Positions 36,088 through 45,439 are shown, counted from the stretch's first letter. The stretch: 64,000 nucleotides of DNA from Chloroflexaceae bacterium (GCA_025057155.1 JANWYD010000022.1:1-64000); one strand, 5' to 3'. Notes: generated from the sequence alone by a model not told the origin. Made by a program: numbers and translations.

Positions 36088-37014
36088 ATGGCGTACTACC
36101 TGATCGCAGGCGCGTCTGGCTATGTTGGCTCGCGGCTCGCGGAACGTCTGCTCTCGGCAGGACACCGGGTGCGCGGTCTGGTGTTGAACCCGGACACCCC
36201 GGTCGTCGAACAGCTTGCTTCGCAAGGCATGAGCGTCTGGATCGGCGACCTTACCCGCCCTGAAACGCTCGTGGGCATTGCCGAGGGCGCCGAGTACGTC
36301 TTTAATCTTACCTCGTGTTCCGTCCTTGAGAGCAGCGCCCTCCATCGCACCTACGTGAGCGGCAACCTGAACCTGATCAACGCCTGCGAGCGGACCGGCC
36401 CCATCGCCGCCTACGTCTTCACCTCAAATGTGACGCCCTACGGAGACGCTGGCGACTCCTGGGTGAACGAAGACTTCCCCGTAGCGCCGCAGCACCTCCT
36501 TGGCGAGGTCATGGCCGAGGCCGAGCGCAACATTATGCGTGTCGCCCGCGAGCGGCGCTTCCCCGCGATCATCTTGCGGGTCGCGTCAATTTACGGCCCC
36601 GAGCGCGATCCGGTGACGGCTATGGAGACCGGTCTGACCACTATCTACGGCGATGGTCGCAACTTCGTGCCACATATCCACGTGGACGATCTGCTCGACG
36701 TGCTTGAGCGCATTCCGCTGAATGGTCAGCCGGGCGCGATCTACAACGTCGGCGACGATGAGCCGTTGCGCCAGATTGAGCTGGCCAGCGAGATTCGCCG
36801 GCGCCTGGGCATGGTGCCGCCCCGCACCTTCTCGCCTGCCGCCGCGCTGCGCGCCGGCCTCGACCCGAGCATCATCGGTTCACTGACGGCCTCGGTGCGC
36901 CTCGACAACCGTCGCCTGCGCCACGACCTGGGTCTCAACCTGCGCTACCCCAGCCTCCGCACGTGGCTCGATGAGCGCCTCCCCGTCGAGACTGCGGTGG
37001 CCGTGGATGCGTAG
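36088..37014 (+). CDS. NAD-dependent epimerase/dehydratase family protein (atypical SDR)
   Basis: Extended-SDR fold (308 aa) with the nucleotide motif GASGYVGSRLAE at the N-terminus, GDLTRPETL, FTSNVTPYGD and RVASIYGPERDP. The usual catalytic YxxxK is not present: the aligned segment reads PQHLLGEVMAEAE, with His for Tyr and Glu for Lys. The protein may bind a nucleotide cofactor without normal dehydrogenase chemistry, or use a different active site. ATG 36088 overlaps GGTGG upstream sequence. It is followed after 6 bp by a 31-bp perfect inverted repeat. Substrate unknown. Confidence 0.82.
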   Translation: MAYYLIAGASGYVGSRLAERLLSAGHRVRGLVLNPDTPVVEQLASQGMSVWIGDLTRPETLVGIAEGAEYVFNLTSCSVLESSALHRTYVSGNLNLINACERTGPIAAYVFTSNVTPYGDAGDSWVNEDFPVAPQHLLGEVMAEAERNIMRVARERRFPAIILRVASIYGPERDPVTAMETGLTTIYGDGRNFVPHIHVDDLLDVLERIPLNGQPGAIYNVGDDEPLRQIELASEIRRRLGMVPPRTFSPAAALRAGLDPSIIGSLTASVRLDNRRLRHDLGLNLRYPSLRTWLDERLPVETAVAVDA

Positions 37015-37020
37015 ATCATC

Positions 37021-37110
37021 TGTGGAGGTGTGGAGGGGTAGAGATGTGGAGAAGAAAAAACACCTCCACATCTCTACACCTCCACATCTCTACCCCTCCA
37101 CACCTCCACA
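37021..37110. repeat. Long perfect inverted repeat of TGGAGG-type units
   Basis: A 31-nt left arm (37021-37051) is exactly complementary to 37080-37110, with a 28-nt loop. The arms consist of degenerate GTGGAG(G) and GTAGAGAT units. It starts 6 bp after the SDR gene stop. A similar, less perfect copy is at 55765-55875. As RNA it would be an extremely stable hairpin. Confidence 0.8.
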
Positions 37111-37186
37111 CCTCCGCAGCCCCGTACCCTCTCTCCCTCACCGGCGGTACATCTGGTAGACACGCTGCTACCAGGAGAAGGCCGCT

Positions 37187-37885
37187 ATGCCCGAGTACCA
37201 CCTGCGCCTGAAGGAACTCCCTGCTGGCGATCAACCTCGTGAGCGCCTGGCTGCCCTCGGCGCCGGCGCCCTTAGCGACGCTGAACTACTAGCCATTCTA
37301 TTGCGCGTGGGGGTGCGCGGCGCCAGCGTCCTGCACCTTGCCCAGAAGCTCCTCGCCGAGTACGGCGGCTGGCCCGGGCTGCTCAACGCCGATTACCTCG
37401 ACCTCTGCCGGCGCCATGGCCTGGGCGCCGCCAAGGCTGCCACTCTTAAGGCGGCCCTGGAAGTCGGGCGGCGCATGCTCATCGCGGGCCACGACGAACG
37501 CTTCCAGGTGCGCTCACCCGCCGACGCCGCCACCCTGCTCATGGTCGAAATGGGGCACCTGGACCAGGAACACCTCCGCACCGTACTCCTGGATACAAAA
37601 AACAAGGTGCAGCAGATTGCTACGATCTATATCGGCTCGCTCAATAGCGCTGTTATCCGCGTGGGCGAGGTCTTCAAAGGCGCCATTCGCCATAACAGCG
37701 CCGCCCTGATCGTCGCTCACAACCACCCCAGCGGCGACCCGACCCCCTCACCCGAAGATGTGCTGATCACCCGGCAGATCGTCGAGGCGGGCAAGCTCCT
37801 CGATGTGGATGTGCTCGACCATCTGGTGATTGGCCGCGGGCGCTACGTCAGTATGCGCGAACGGGGATTGGGGTTTGCGACCTGA
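37187..37885 (+). CDS. radC: RadC/JAB-domain DNA-associated protein
   Basis: A 232-aa protein with an N-terminal helix-hairpin-helix-like part (about 15-95, [16 protein letters not shown] and [20 protein letters not shown]). The C-terminal MPN/JAB metalloprotease-like domain carries its zinc motif in [16 protein letters not shown]. The name implies DNA repair, but that role was not upheld for E. coli RadC, so function is open. AGGAGAAGG precedes the ATG. No mobile-element genes flank it, so it looks like a chromosomal housekeeping copy. Confidence 0.93.
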   Translation: MPEYHLRLKELPAGDQPRERLAALGAGALSDAELLAILLRVGVRGASVLHLAQKLLAEYGGWPGLLNADYLDLCRRHGLGAAKAATLKAALEVGRRMLIAGHDERFQVRSPADAATLLMVEMGHLDQEHLRTVLLDTKNKVQQIATIYIGSLNSAVIRVGEVFKGAIRHNSAALIVAHNHPSGDPTPSPEDVLITRQIVEAGKLLDVDVLDHLVIGRGRYVSMRERGLGFAT

Positions 37886-37959
37886 GGAGGGCGCAAACCC
37901 CTCTGAAAACCCGGAGAGAGGGCTTTGCCCTCCCAGCCTCCTGAAGGGGCGCGAGGGAA

Positions 37960-38133
37960 TTCTCAGGTGTAGGGTTTTCCGGCACATGCTCGCGTCGCAT
38001 GCGCCATCCGAGGCATCGGGACGTCTAACTACCCCTCTTCCGCTCACGGGAGAGGGGGGCGGGGGGGTAAGGATCGTCAGCGTAGTGGAATGCCGAAAAC
38101 CCCTTCTCGCTCGAAAAACCCTACACCTGAGAA
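37960..38133 (-). mobile_element. Family-1 MITE-like element, copy B
   Basis: A 174-bp element with 21-bp terminal inverted repeats beginning TTCTCAGGTGTAGGG and ending CCCTACACCTGAGAA. Orientation is opposite to copies A, C and E. Flanks GCGAGGGAA and GCGTGGGAG agree at 7 of 9 positions. It lies between radC and the convergent VWA gene, so it also marks their shared 3' region. Confidence 0.78.
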
Positions 38134-38160
38134 GCGTGGGAGAACCCTGGCTTCCCCACC

Positions 38161-41046
38161 CTACTCCTCGCCGGCTGCGCGGCGGCGAGCGCGTTCCTTG
38201 GCTGCCCGCAGGCGCGCCAGGGGGTCGTCGGTGGCGTCAGGTGACGCAGGAGGAGGAGCGGGCGGCGCCGGGGTCGCGGGATCCCTGGGATTGGCGGCGC
38301 TGCTGCCTGACTGAGGAGGAGGCTCGGACGCGGCGTGGCCGCTGATGCGTTCCTGCGCGCGACGTTTGGCCCCGGCCAGCCGCTCCAGGGTCGGATCGCC
38401 CGGCACGGGGGCGGGGCGGGCCGGCGCGGCGCGAGGGATCGTCCAGGCCCGGAGGGCGGCAAGGTCCTCACGGCGCAGCAGAAGACGCCGCACCGCAATA
38501 TCGAAGACCAGCAACAGCAGCGCCAGGGCGAGCAGGGGCATGGCGATCTCGCGGGCGCGCGTCACGCCGCTGTCAACGCGATTGAAGGCAGCGGCGGCTT
38601 CGGTCAAGGGCGCGCCCCCGGTAAGGGTGGCGAGTTCGGCCAGCAGGGCCGGGTTGGCCTGGGCCCCGCGGTACTCCGCGGAGTATGGCACCACCAGGCC
38701 GGCTGTCTCCTGCAACACCGGCCGACCCGCGGCGACGCCGCTGATCTGTACCAGGTAGGTGCCCGGAGGGGGACTCTCGAAGCGGCCCTGGTAGGTTTGC
38801 GGGCCAACCTGCGGCAGCGGGATCTCGCGCCGCGAGCCATCAGTGCCGATCAGGGTCGCGGCAACTTCGAGATTCTCCTGCCCCGGCCCGGTGGTGAGCC
38901 GGATGAGCGTTTCGGCGCCGGCCACCTGCATCTCGGCGCTAACCTCCTGGCCGCCGCGGGCAGGCAGCACTGCTTCGATGAGTTGCCCGGCAAAACGCGG
39001 AAAGCCCTCCCAGCGGATCCACTCAGCGGCCCATTTGCCGCGCGCGTCGCTGAGCCAGGCGGCGCTGCGTCCCAATCCGTATTGCCAGATCGCCAGCAAG
39101 GGTTGATCATCGTCAGTTTCAAGCACCGCGCGGGCGCTCTCTTTGAGGGTGCTGCCGTTGAAGCCAAAAAGGGGGGGCAGGCCGCCGAGACCGGCCAGGA
39201 TCGGGCTTTCGCCGACCGCCACCGGTACAAAGGGGCGTTCGATAATGTAATTGCCAACCGTGGTGATGGTCTCCTGCACGAAGATCTGCGGCACCTCGGC
39301 CATGTCCTGGGCAGGATAGTAGCGACCGCCGCCGGCCATGGCCAGGCGTTCAAGATAGTCAGCCGAACCGCTGCCCGCCGCTACCACGGTGAGGGTCATC
39401 CCCTGGGCGCGCATCCGCTCGGCAATATCCACCTGATCGCCGCCGGAGCCCCAGCCGTCGGTAAGCAGAATCACGTGCTTGAGGCGAGCGTCCACGCCCT
39501 GGAGCAGCGCCTCGGCCTCCAGCAGACCGGCGCGGACATTCGTGGAGCCACGCGGTTCGAGGCTTGATAGGGCCTCAATCACCTCTTCGACCGTCGCGCC
39601 GGTGGTGGGCGGCATAGTCTGGACCGCGCGGCTATCGAAGGACACGATGCCGAGGGTGTCGTGCGGCCCCAGGAGCGCGGCGGCCTGGGCCACCGCCTCC
39701 TTGGCGATATCCACCTTGCGCGTCCCGGCCGCCTGGAGGGGCATGGCGCCGCGATCAGGACTGGCACAGTGGCAGGCGTCCATCGAACCGGACTTGTCAA
39801 TGACGAAGACAAGGGCCAGGTCGGGCCGCTCCTCCCGGTCGCGTACATCCATATAGACCGGCAGGGCCTCTTCAATTGGCGTGCGCCCATAGCCGCCGAC
39901 CCCGAAACTCTCCTCGCCGCCGATCATCACCAGGCCCCTGCCCAGATCGCGGACATAGGCGGGCAGGGCGGCCATGGCGCCCACTGGCAGCGCACGGGCC
40001 GGAGTGTTGACCAGCACGACGCTCTCGTAGGCGCTCAGACCGGCCAGGTCGGCGGGCATCATATCTGGAACGACGATCTCGGCGATGATGTTGGCGGCCT
40101 GGAGACCAGTTGCCAGCGCCTGAGCGTCGGCGCGGTTGGCAGCCACGAGGAGCACCCGCGGCGGCCCCTGGATCTGGATCAGCGCCGACGCCTCATTATT
40201 CTGCGGGCGTCCGTCCTGCTCGGCTTCGATCTGCACGCGGAAGCGCTGGAAGCCTGAGCCGGAAACTTCAACCTGGAAGGGAACCTGATTGGCGCCGGGT
40301 TGGAGATCAACAAACCGTTCGGCGATCACTCCTCCATCGCCGATCAGACGCACGGTGGCGCGTTGAGCCACCGTGCTTTCCACCGTGGCAATCACCGTGG
40401 CGCGCTGGTTGTCGCGCACGCGCGCGGGAGCCTCCAGACGGGCGATCAGCGCTTCGGCGTCATCAGAGTTCAGGGCGAGATCAACAATATCAATCGGCAC
40501 CCCCCGCGCAGCGGCCAGACGCGCGGCCTCGATCGCCCGGCCCTCGTTCTCGCCGCCGTCGGAGAGCAGCACCAGCCGTTTCTCGGCGTCGGCAGGAAAA
40601 AGGGCCAGGCCAAGCTGAATGGCCTCGGCGATGTTGGTGCGGGTCGCCACCGGAACCGAACTGATGCGCCCCAGACGGCGCTCCTCACTGGGAGCGCGCT
40701 CCACCAACGCATTGCCGCCAAAGACGACGATTGCCGCCCGGTCGCCGGGGGGCATCTGCTGGAGGGCCTCCTGGATAAAGGTCTCAGCCTGGGCGCGGGC
40801 AGAGGGCGGCATGGAGTCGCTGCCGTCCAGCAAAAAAACCGTTGTCAGACGCTCGACCGGCAGCACCAGTTGCGCCCCGGCCACGGCGAAGACCAGCGCG
40901 ATTGCGATCACGCTGCGGAGCGCCAGGCTGGTCCAGAAGCGGCCCGGCGCCAGGCGATGCGGCGGGAGCAGCGCAACGGCCCAGATCAGCCCTACGACGA
41001 TGAGCAGCCAGAGCATCTCGGGATAGATGAACGAGAGGCGCGGCAT
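38161..41046 (-). CDS. Membrane-anchored protein with two von Willebrand A domains and a GATase-like domain
   Basis: A 961-aa protein. Two N-terminal membrane helices (about 10-28 and 42-62) lead to VWA domain 1, with MIDAS DGSDSM at Asp74. A beta-rich region and a class-I amidotransferase-like domain follow (about 290-385, PPRVLLVAANRADAQALATGL, ending in GGEESFGVGGYG). VWA domain 2 has VFVIDKSGSMD near residue 410, then more beta domains and a final membrane helix near 860. The tail is Pro/Ala-rich and basic. Such BatA-like or YfbK-like envelope proteins are poorly understood; ligand binding via MIDAS is expected. ATG 41046 is used; an in-frame TTG lies two codons earlier. Confidence 0.85.
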   Translation of the reverse strand: MPRLSFIYPEMLWLLIVVGLIWAVALLPPHRLAPGRFWTSLALRSVIAIALVFAVAGAQLVLPVERLTTVFLLDGSDSMPPSARAQAETFIQEALQQMPPGDRAAIVVFGGNALVERAPSEERRLGRISSVPVATRTNIAEAIQLGLALFPADAEKRLVLLSDGGENEGRAIEAARLAAARGVPIDIVDLALNSDDAEALIARLEAPARVRDNQRATVIATVESTVAQRATVRLIGDGGVIAERFVDLQPGANQVPFQVEVSGSGFQRFRVQIEAEQDGRPQNNEASALIQIQGPPRVLLVAANRADAQALATGLQAANIIAEIVVPDMMPADLAGLSAYESVVLVNTPARALPVGAMAALPAYVRDLGRGLVMIGGEESFGVGGYGRTPIEEALPVYMDVRDREERPDLALVFVIDKSGSMDACHCASPDRGAMPLQAAGTRKVDIAKEAVAQAAALLGPHDTLGIVSFDSRAVQTMPPTTGATVEEVIEALSSLEPRGSTNVRAGLLEAEALLQGVDARLKHVILLTDGWGSGGDQVDIAERMRAQGMTLTVVAAGSGSADYLERLAMAGGGRYYPAQDMAEVPQIFVQETITTVGNYIIERPFVPVAVGESPILAGLGGLPPLFGFNGSTLKESARAVLETDDDQPLLAIWQYGLGRSAAWLSDARGKWAAEWIRWEGFPRFAGQLIEAVLPARGGQEVSAEMQVAGAETLIRLTTGPGQENLEVAATLIGTDGSRREIPLPQVGPQTYQGRFESPPPGTYLVQISGVAAGRPVLQETAGLVVPYSAEYRGAQANPALLAELATLTGGAPLTEAAAAFNRVDSGVTRAREIAMPLLALALLLLVFDIAVRRLLLRREDLAALRAWTIPRAAPARPAPVPGDPTLERLAGAKRRAQERISGHAASEPPPQSGSSAANPRDPATPAPPAPPPASPDATDDPLARLRAAKERARRRAAGEE

Positions 41047-41438
41047 AGGCAATCTTTCGGCGGGTAGCGTGACCCGCCTGGGCGGGCCGTGGAACGGTTT
41101 GGGGCGCGTTGGTTTATTCTACCGGATCGCCCCGTGGATGCGCAAGACATGCGACGCGCAACCCTCCGGATTGCGCCCGCAAGTTCCCGACCGGGCGCGG
41201 GGAGAAACCAGGTTGCCTCAGCTCCACCTGATGTACGTGTTCACGCTGCTCCTGGGAGCGAGGGCATCTTGCCCTCGAATCCTGACGAGGGCGCGACGCC
41301 CTCGCTCCGAGGTCTGCGGGGTTGCCCCAACTCTGAACACGTACCACCCGATGGGCTATTCTCACCTGAGAGAAACCTGTGGTAGACTGACGACATTACG
41401 ATGTACATTCCGCACTCCCCCAGGCAAGGAGATCCCCG
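41047..41438. other. Divergent intergenic region with compound palindrome
   Basis: At 41255-41308, four arms GGAGCGAGGGC, GCCCTCG, CGAGGGC and GCCCTCGCTCC can pair as one long nested hairpin or as two adjacent ones. A GCGCAACCC/GGATTGCGC imperfect palindrome lies near 41159-41179. No gene is supported. Confidence 0.5.
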
Positions 41439-42569
41439 GTGACTGACGACCAGACCAACGAGCGCGATATGCGCGCCGATGACGATGCTTTTCCTGATCC
41501 CAACGACTCCGATGCGGCATCCGTAGAGACCGCGACCGACGATAACGCGGAACTGGAAGAGAAGGATCCCGGCGGGCGCCCGCGCTGGCCGGTCATCATC
41601 GGCCTGGTGTTGCTGCTGGCCGCGATCGGCGTCGGCCTCGGGCTGATCCTGCCCTCCGGCCCCCTGCGCGAGATTGACCAGATGCCCCCCGCGCTGGCCA
41701 CGATGCAGGCGGGCGCGCCTACCGCCTTGCCGCTGCCCGTGGCGATTGAAGGCGACAGCAAGGAGGTGATCGCCACCGTCGGCGAGGCGGCCATCTACCG
41801 CGGCGACTTCGTGCGCTTCTATCAGCCGGGCAGCGATCCGCAGGAAGTGCTCGAGCAGTTGATCCAGATCGAGTTGATCGTGCAGGCAGCCGCAGAAGAA
41901 GGCATCAGCGCCGATGAGACTGTGGTGAGCGAACAGATCGAGCGGATCAAGGAAACGCAGGCCAACGGCGATGATGCCCAGTTCGAGGCGTTTCTCAAAC
42001 AACAGAAGATCGGCGATCTCCAGGAACTCCGCCGCCTGCTGGAACGCGACCAGGTGGTGGAGGCGATGATCCTGCGCCATACGCCCCTGGAGCAGGTCCG
42101 CGCCCGCCATATCCTTATTGCCACTGATACATTGACGGATACCGCTGCTGTGGAAGCCGCGCGGGTCGAGGCCGAGGGCCTGATGGCCCGCCTTGACCAG
42201 GGGGCCGATTTCGCCGCCCTCGCCGCCGAGCATTCCGACGATGAAGGATCACGCATCAACGGCGGCGATCTGGGCTGGGCGCCCCGCGGCCTGTTCGTCG
42301 AACCGTTTGATCAGGCGGTGTTCAGCATGGCCCGTGGCGAGCGACGTCTGGTACAGTCCCAGTTCGGCTGGCACATCATCGAGGTGGTCGAGCCAGCCGA
42401 GGTGCGCCCTCTGGCCAGTAGCGATCTGCTTCAGACTCAGGCCGGACAGCAGGCCTTTGTCGAGAAGTTCCTGCCCTTCGTTGATCAGCTCCGCACCCGG
42501 GCTGACGAGGCCCGGCAGATAAAGATCCTCGTGCCTGCGGAACGTCTGGTCACCCGGCCAGGGCAGTGA
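41439..42569 (+). CDS. Membrane-anchored parvulin-type peptidyl-prolyl isomerase
   Basis: Extracytoplasmic folding factor of the PrsA/SurA kind (376 aa). An acidic cytoplasmic N-terminus (1-45) precedes a single membrane helix (about 50-68, WPVIIGLVLLLAAIGVGLGL). A SurA_N-like helical part follows (about 105-210), then one rotamase domain (about 222-315) with RARHILIATD, FAALAAEHSDDEGSRINGGDLGW and FGWHIIEV. It uses a GTG start at 41439 with CAAGGAG 8 nt upstream. Family call is strong; clients are unknown. Confidence 0.92.
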   Translation: MTDDQTNERDMRADDDAFPDPNDSDAASVETATDDNAELEEKDPGGRPRWPVIIGLVLLLAAIGVGLGLILPSGPLREIDQMPPALATMQAGAPTALPLPVAIEGDSKEVIATVGEAAIYRGDFVRFYQPGSDPQEVLEQLIQIELIVQAAAEEGISADETVVSEQIERIKETQANGDDAQFEAFLKQQKIGDLQELRRLLERDQVVEAMILRHTPLEQVRARHILIATDTLTDTAAVEAARVEAEGLMARLDQGADFAALAAEHSDDEGSRINGGDLGWAPRGLFVEPFDQAVFSMARGERRLVQSQFGWHIIEVVEPAEVRPLASSDLLQTQAGQQAFVEKFLPFVDQLRTRADEARQIKILVPAERLVTRPGQ

Positions 42570-42772
42570 GGCTCCACATCGAGGAAGCTCAACACCCGGC
42601 GAAACGGCTGAAGAACCGTTCCAGCGCCACACGGATGGCTTCATCCGCCCCTCAGCGGGATGTCAGTGCGAATTTCGCCTCCGCGAACGTCTATGTAACA
42701 GAGGCGCATGCGCTGTTAGAGCGCGTTCGCGTCACTGGTCATGACGCTCATTTCCCTTCGCGGAGGCCCCCT

Positions 42773-44533
42773 ATGCACACCCGGATCGTTTTCCCCGTCC
42801 TGGCGCTGGTCGTGGCGCTCGCTCTGGCCGGCTGCGCGGGCCAATCCGCCGGTCCGAGCGCCACGCCCTCACCCTCGATGACGCCAACGCCCCTCCCGGC
42901 GACCGCCACCAGCGCCCCGACGCCGCTGGCGACCGCTACGGGCGCGCCGGCGGCGCCTTCGCCTACGCTTGTGCCAACGGCATTGCCTGCGCCTGCCATC
43001 ACGGTTCTTCCCACTGCCGCGCCTGAGGCTAGCCAGATCGGCGAGGAGATCCTCTTTCTGCGGAACGGCGCGTTGGTGGCTCTCGATAGCGCCCGTGGCG
43101 ACGAGCGGATCCTCGCCGACAGGGTGCGCTCGTTTAGCGCCACGCCTGATGGGCACCTGATCGCCGTCACGCGGGGAACGGGCGACGGGGTGGAGATCTG
43201 GGTGCTGCAGCGCGATGGCGCCGGGCTGCGCCAGGTAACGAAGAACACCCTGGCCGAGAGCGGGCTGAGCTGGGCGCCCGATGGGACCGCCCTGGTGTAC
43301 GCCGCGGCGCCTACCCTGCCTCCCGCGCTCCCCGAGTGGGAGACCTGGAGCGTCTGGTGTGCCACGGCCGAGGTGCGGAGGCTTGACCTGCCGACCGGCA
43401 AGGAGCAGACCCTGGGGCGGGGGTGCGAACCGGCCTTCGCGCCCGATGGCCGGCGGATCGCCTTTGCGACGCCGCCAACCGCGCCCGCTCCCGGATTTGC
43501 TTTTCGCGGCGCGGTCAATAGCATCCAGATCGTCAACCGGCAGGGCGCGAATGGCTGGGACGCGGCCCGCGCCGGTGGAAGCGGGGAAACCGATGGGCTG
43601 GTGGTCTACGCCCCCACCTGGTCGCCCAATGGGAAGCAGGTGGCCTACCAGCGCTTCGTGGGTTACCACGCCCTGGTAGACGTCAATCTGACCGAAACAA
43701 CCAGTTCCTACCGGCGGCAGCCTCGTCCCGTAACTGTTGGCGCGGGCTGGGCGGCGCCGCCTCGCTACGCTCCCGACGGCGCGCGCCTGGCGGTTACCGA
43801 GGACAACTACAGTGACGCGCGTGGTTTCACAGGGTACGATGTCTGGTCCACCAGCGCGTTGCGCCTCGGCGGCGAAAAGGTTATGGAACTGCCCTTCGCG
43901 ACGGTGACGCTCTTCGCGACGGAGGCGGGCAGTCAGAAGTGGGCCACGGCGGCGGCCTGGGCGCCCGACGGCGCGCTGCTGGCGGTGATCCTGCCCGCGG
44001 GATGGTCGCCGGGGCTGAGCGCCGATGAGCCGCAGTTCCCAGACAATCGCCGCGGCGAAATCTGGCGCTGGCGTCCGGGAAGCGAGCCGGAGAGGCGCCT
44101 GGCGACCGATGTCGAGTTTGGATCGCCATTGCTCTGGTTGCCGGCGTTACCGGCACTGGCACGAGGTGAAGCGGGAGTTTCCCTGGCCGTGCCGGCAGGC
44201 TGGACAGGGCGCGCCATTGCGGCGGACTATCTGATCGCCGATGGCCCCCAGAGCGAACGCCTGGCTGCCCGGTTGCGAGCCGGCGGCCCTCCCGGAGAGG
44301 TGACGGCCATGTTCCCGGAGCTGCTGGCGCCCGGCGCCCGTTCCGGTGAGCGGCTGTCGCTCCCCGATGGTTCGACCGTGCACCTGATCACCGGGGCCGA
44401 CCCCGGCGGCGCGCCCCGCGCGGGAGCCCTGCGTCTCAGCTCCGATGGAGCAGTGGCGACGATCTACCTCACCACGCCGGAACGCTGGCCGCTGGAGCAG
44501 GCTATCGCTTTCGGGCTTCTTACCGCCCGTTGA
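42773..44533 (+). CDS. TolB-like beta-propeller lipoprotein
   Basis: A 586-aa secreted lipoprotein with lipobox ALAGC at residues ~19-23, after a hydrophobic signal. A long Thr/Pro/Ala-rich spacer (to about 85) follows, then repeated WD40/TolB-type blades recognisable by SWAPDGTALVY, AFAPDGRRIAF, TWSPNGKQVAY, RYAPDGARLAV and AWAPDGALLAV. The C-terminal ~130 residues lack repeats. GGAGG lies 6 nt before ATG 42773. Likely a protein-protein scaffold on the outer face; no Tol-Pal genes are near, and the name refers only to fold. Confidence 0.85.
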   Translation: MHTRIVFPVLALVVALALAGCAGQSAGPSATPSPSMTPTPLPATATSAPTPLATATGAPAAPSPTLVPTALPAPAITVLPTAAPEASQIGEEILFLRNGALVALDSARGDERILADRVRSFSATPDGHLIAVTRGTGDGVEIWVLQRDGAGLRQVTKNTLAESGLSWAPDGTALVYAAAPTLPPALPEWETWSVWCATAEVRRLDLPTGKEQTLGRGCEPAFAPDGRRIAFATPPTAPAPGFAFRGAVNSIQIVNRQGANGWDAARAGGSGETDGLVVYAPTWSPNGKQVAYQRFVGYHALVDVNLTETTSSYRRQPRPVTVGAGWAAPPRYAPDGARLAVTEDNYSDARGFTGYDVWSTSALRLGGEKVMELPFATVTLFATEAGSQKWATAAAWAPDGALLAVILPAGWSPGLSADEPQFPDNRRGEIWRWRPGSEPERRLATDVEFGSPLLWLPALPALARGEAGVSLAVPAGWTGRAIAADYLIADGPQSERLAARLRAGGPPGEVTAMFPELLAPGARSGERLSLPDGSTVHLITGADPGGAPRAGALRLSSDGAVATIYLTTPERWPLEQAIAFGLLTAR

Positions 44534-44607
44534 GGCAGGCCGGACGCCCGGCGGTCCCCAGGCAGGGGCGGGTTGCCCACCGCCCGCAGCGCGAAAACCC
44601 CGGGGCT

Positions 44608-44708
44608 GTTGCAACGTCCGCCTCCAGCGGGGGATTGGGGCTCCATCGTAGAGACCGATTGCCACGCTTTGGCCGTTGCAACGTCCGCCTCCGGCGGGGG
44701 ATTGGGGC
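44608..44708. CRISPR. Two-repeat CRISPR-like unit (34-bp repeats, 33-bp spacer), uncertain
   Basis: Two 34-bp repeats (44608-44641, 44675-44708) differ at one base and flank a unique 33-bp segment. Each begins GTTGCAAC, has an internal CCGCC-TCC-GGCGG stem (perfect in repeat 2) and ends GGGGGATTGGGGC. Size and shape resemble CRISPR repeat-spacer units, but there are only two repeats, no cas genes in the window and no clear leader. It may be a degenerate remnant or a chance duplication of an intergenic repeat. Confidence 0.35.
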
Positions 44709-44831
44709 GGCATAGCCGCCCGCTACAGTCATTTTGCGCTGGTCTGGGCGAATACGCGCCCAGACAACCCCCAACGACGTCGCAACAGCCGTGGCGACAA
44801 CTCCGAGACACCCGTCATCATTTCGGTTGCA

Positions 44832-44840
44832 TGCTATAAT
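44832..44840 (+). promoter_or_regulatory. Extended -10 element (TGCTATAAT) before ppa
   Basis: TGCTATAAT, 42 bp before the ppa ATG. Transcription would start near 44847, leaving a short leader with AAAGG near 44873. No clear -35. Confidence 0.6.
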
Positions 44841-44882
44841 GAAGCGTCCACAGAGCGTCAGGCACACGCAGAAAGGCCGGCA

Positions 44883-45434
44883 ATGCAGAACTACTGGCAC
44901 GATCTGGAACCCGGGCCAAGCGTCCCCGATGTGATCCATACCGTCGTCGAAATCCCCAAGGGTTCGCGCAACAAGTACGAGTTTGATAAAACGATCGGCG
45001 CCTTCAAGCTTGATCGCGTGCTCTACTCGGCGGTGCAGTATCCAGGCGACTATGGCTTTATCCCCCAGACCTACTATGACGACGGCGACCCGCTGGACGT
45101 TCTGGTGATGACCAACCTGCCTACGTTCACGGGCTGTATCGTTGAGGCGCGCCCTGTCGGCCTGTTCCGTATGCTCGATAAGGGCGAGCACGATGACAAG
45201 ATCCTCGCCGTGCTCCAGTATGACCCGTTCTTTGCCAATTTTACGGACTACACCGATCTGCCCCCGCACTATTTGAAAGAGGTTGAACACTTCTTTACGG
45301 TCTACAAAGACCTCGAAGGCACACGGGTCGAGCCGGTGGGCTGGGAGCATGTGGACGTGGCGCGGCAGCGCATTCTCTACGCCATTAACAACTACTGGGA
45401 TATGCGCGCTGGGCGCTTGCTCAAGCGCGCCTGA
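44883..45434 (+). CDS. ppa: Inorganic pyrophosphatase, family I
   Basis: Soluble Mg-dependent enzyme splitting pyrophosphate and so driving biosynthesis (183 aa). Conserved residues are in VVEIPKGSRNKYEFDK, YPGDYGFIPQTYYDDGDPLDVLVM (with the DxDPxD-like metal cluster) and GEHDDKILAV. ATG 44883 (MQNYWHDLEPG) is chosen by family N-terminus. A Nudix gene follows after 5 bp, so both are probably co-transcribed. Confidence 0.96.
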   Translation: MQNYWHDLEPGPSVPDVIHTVVEIPKGSRNKYEFDKTIGAFKLDRVLYSAVQYPGDYGFIPQTYYDDGDPLDVLVMTNLPTFTGCIVEARPVGLFRMLDKGEHDDKILAVLQYDPFFANFTDYTDLPPHYLKEVEHFFTVYKDLEGTRVEPVGWEHVDVARQRILYAINNYWDMRAGRLLKRA

Positions 45435-45439
45435 GGCCA

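Noticed and set aside
37960-38133. Reading the family-1 elements as bidirectional terminators only
   Set aside because: Several do lie between convergent genes, but conserved ends, constant length and flanking direct repeats fit insertion better.
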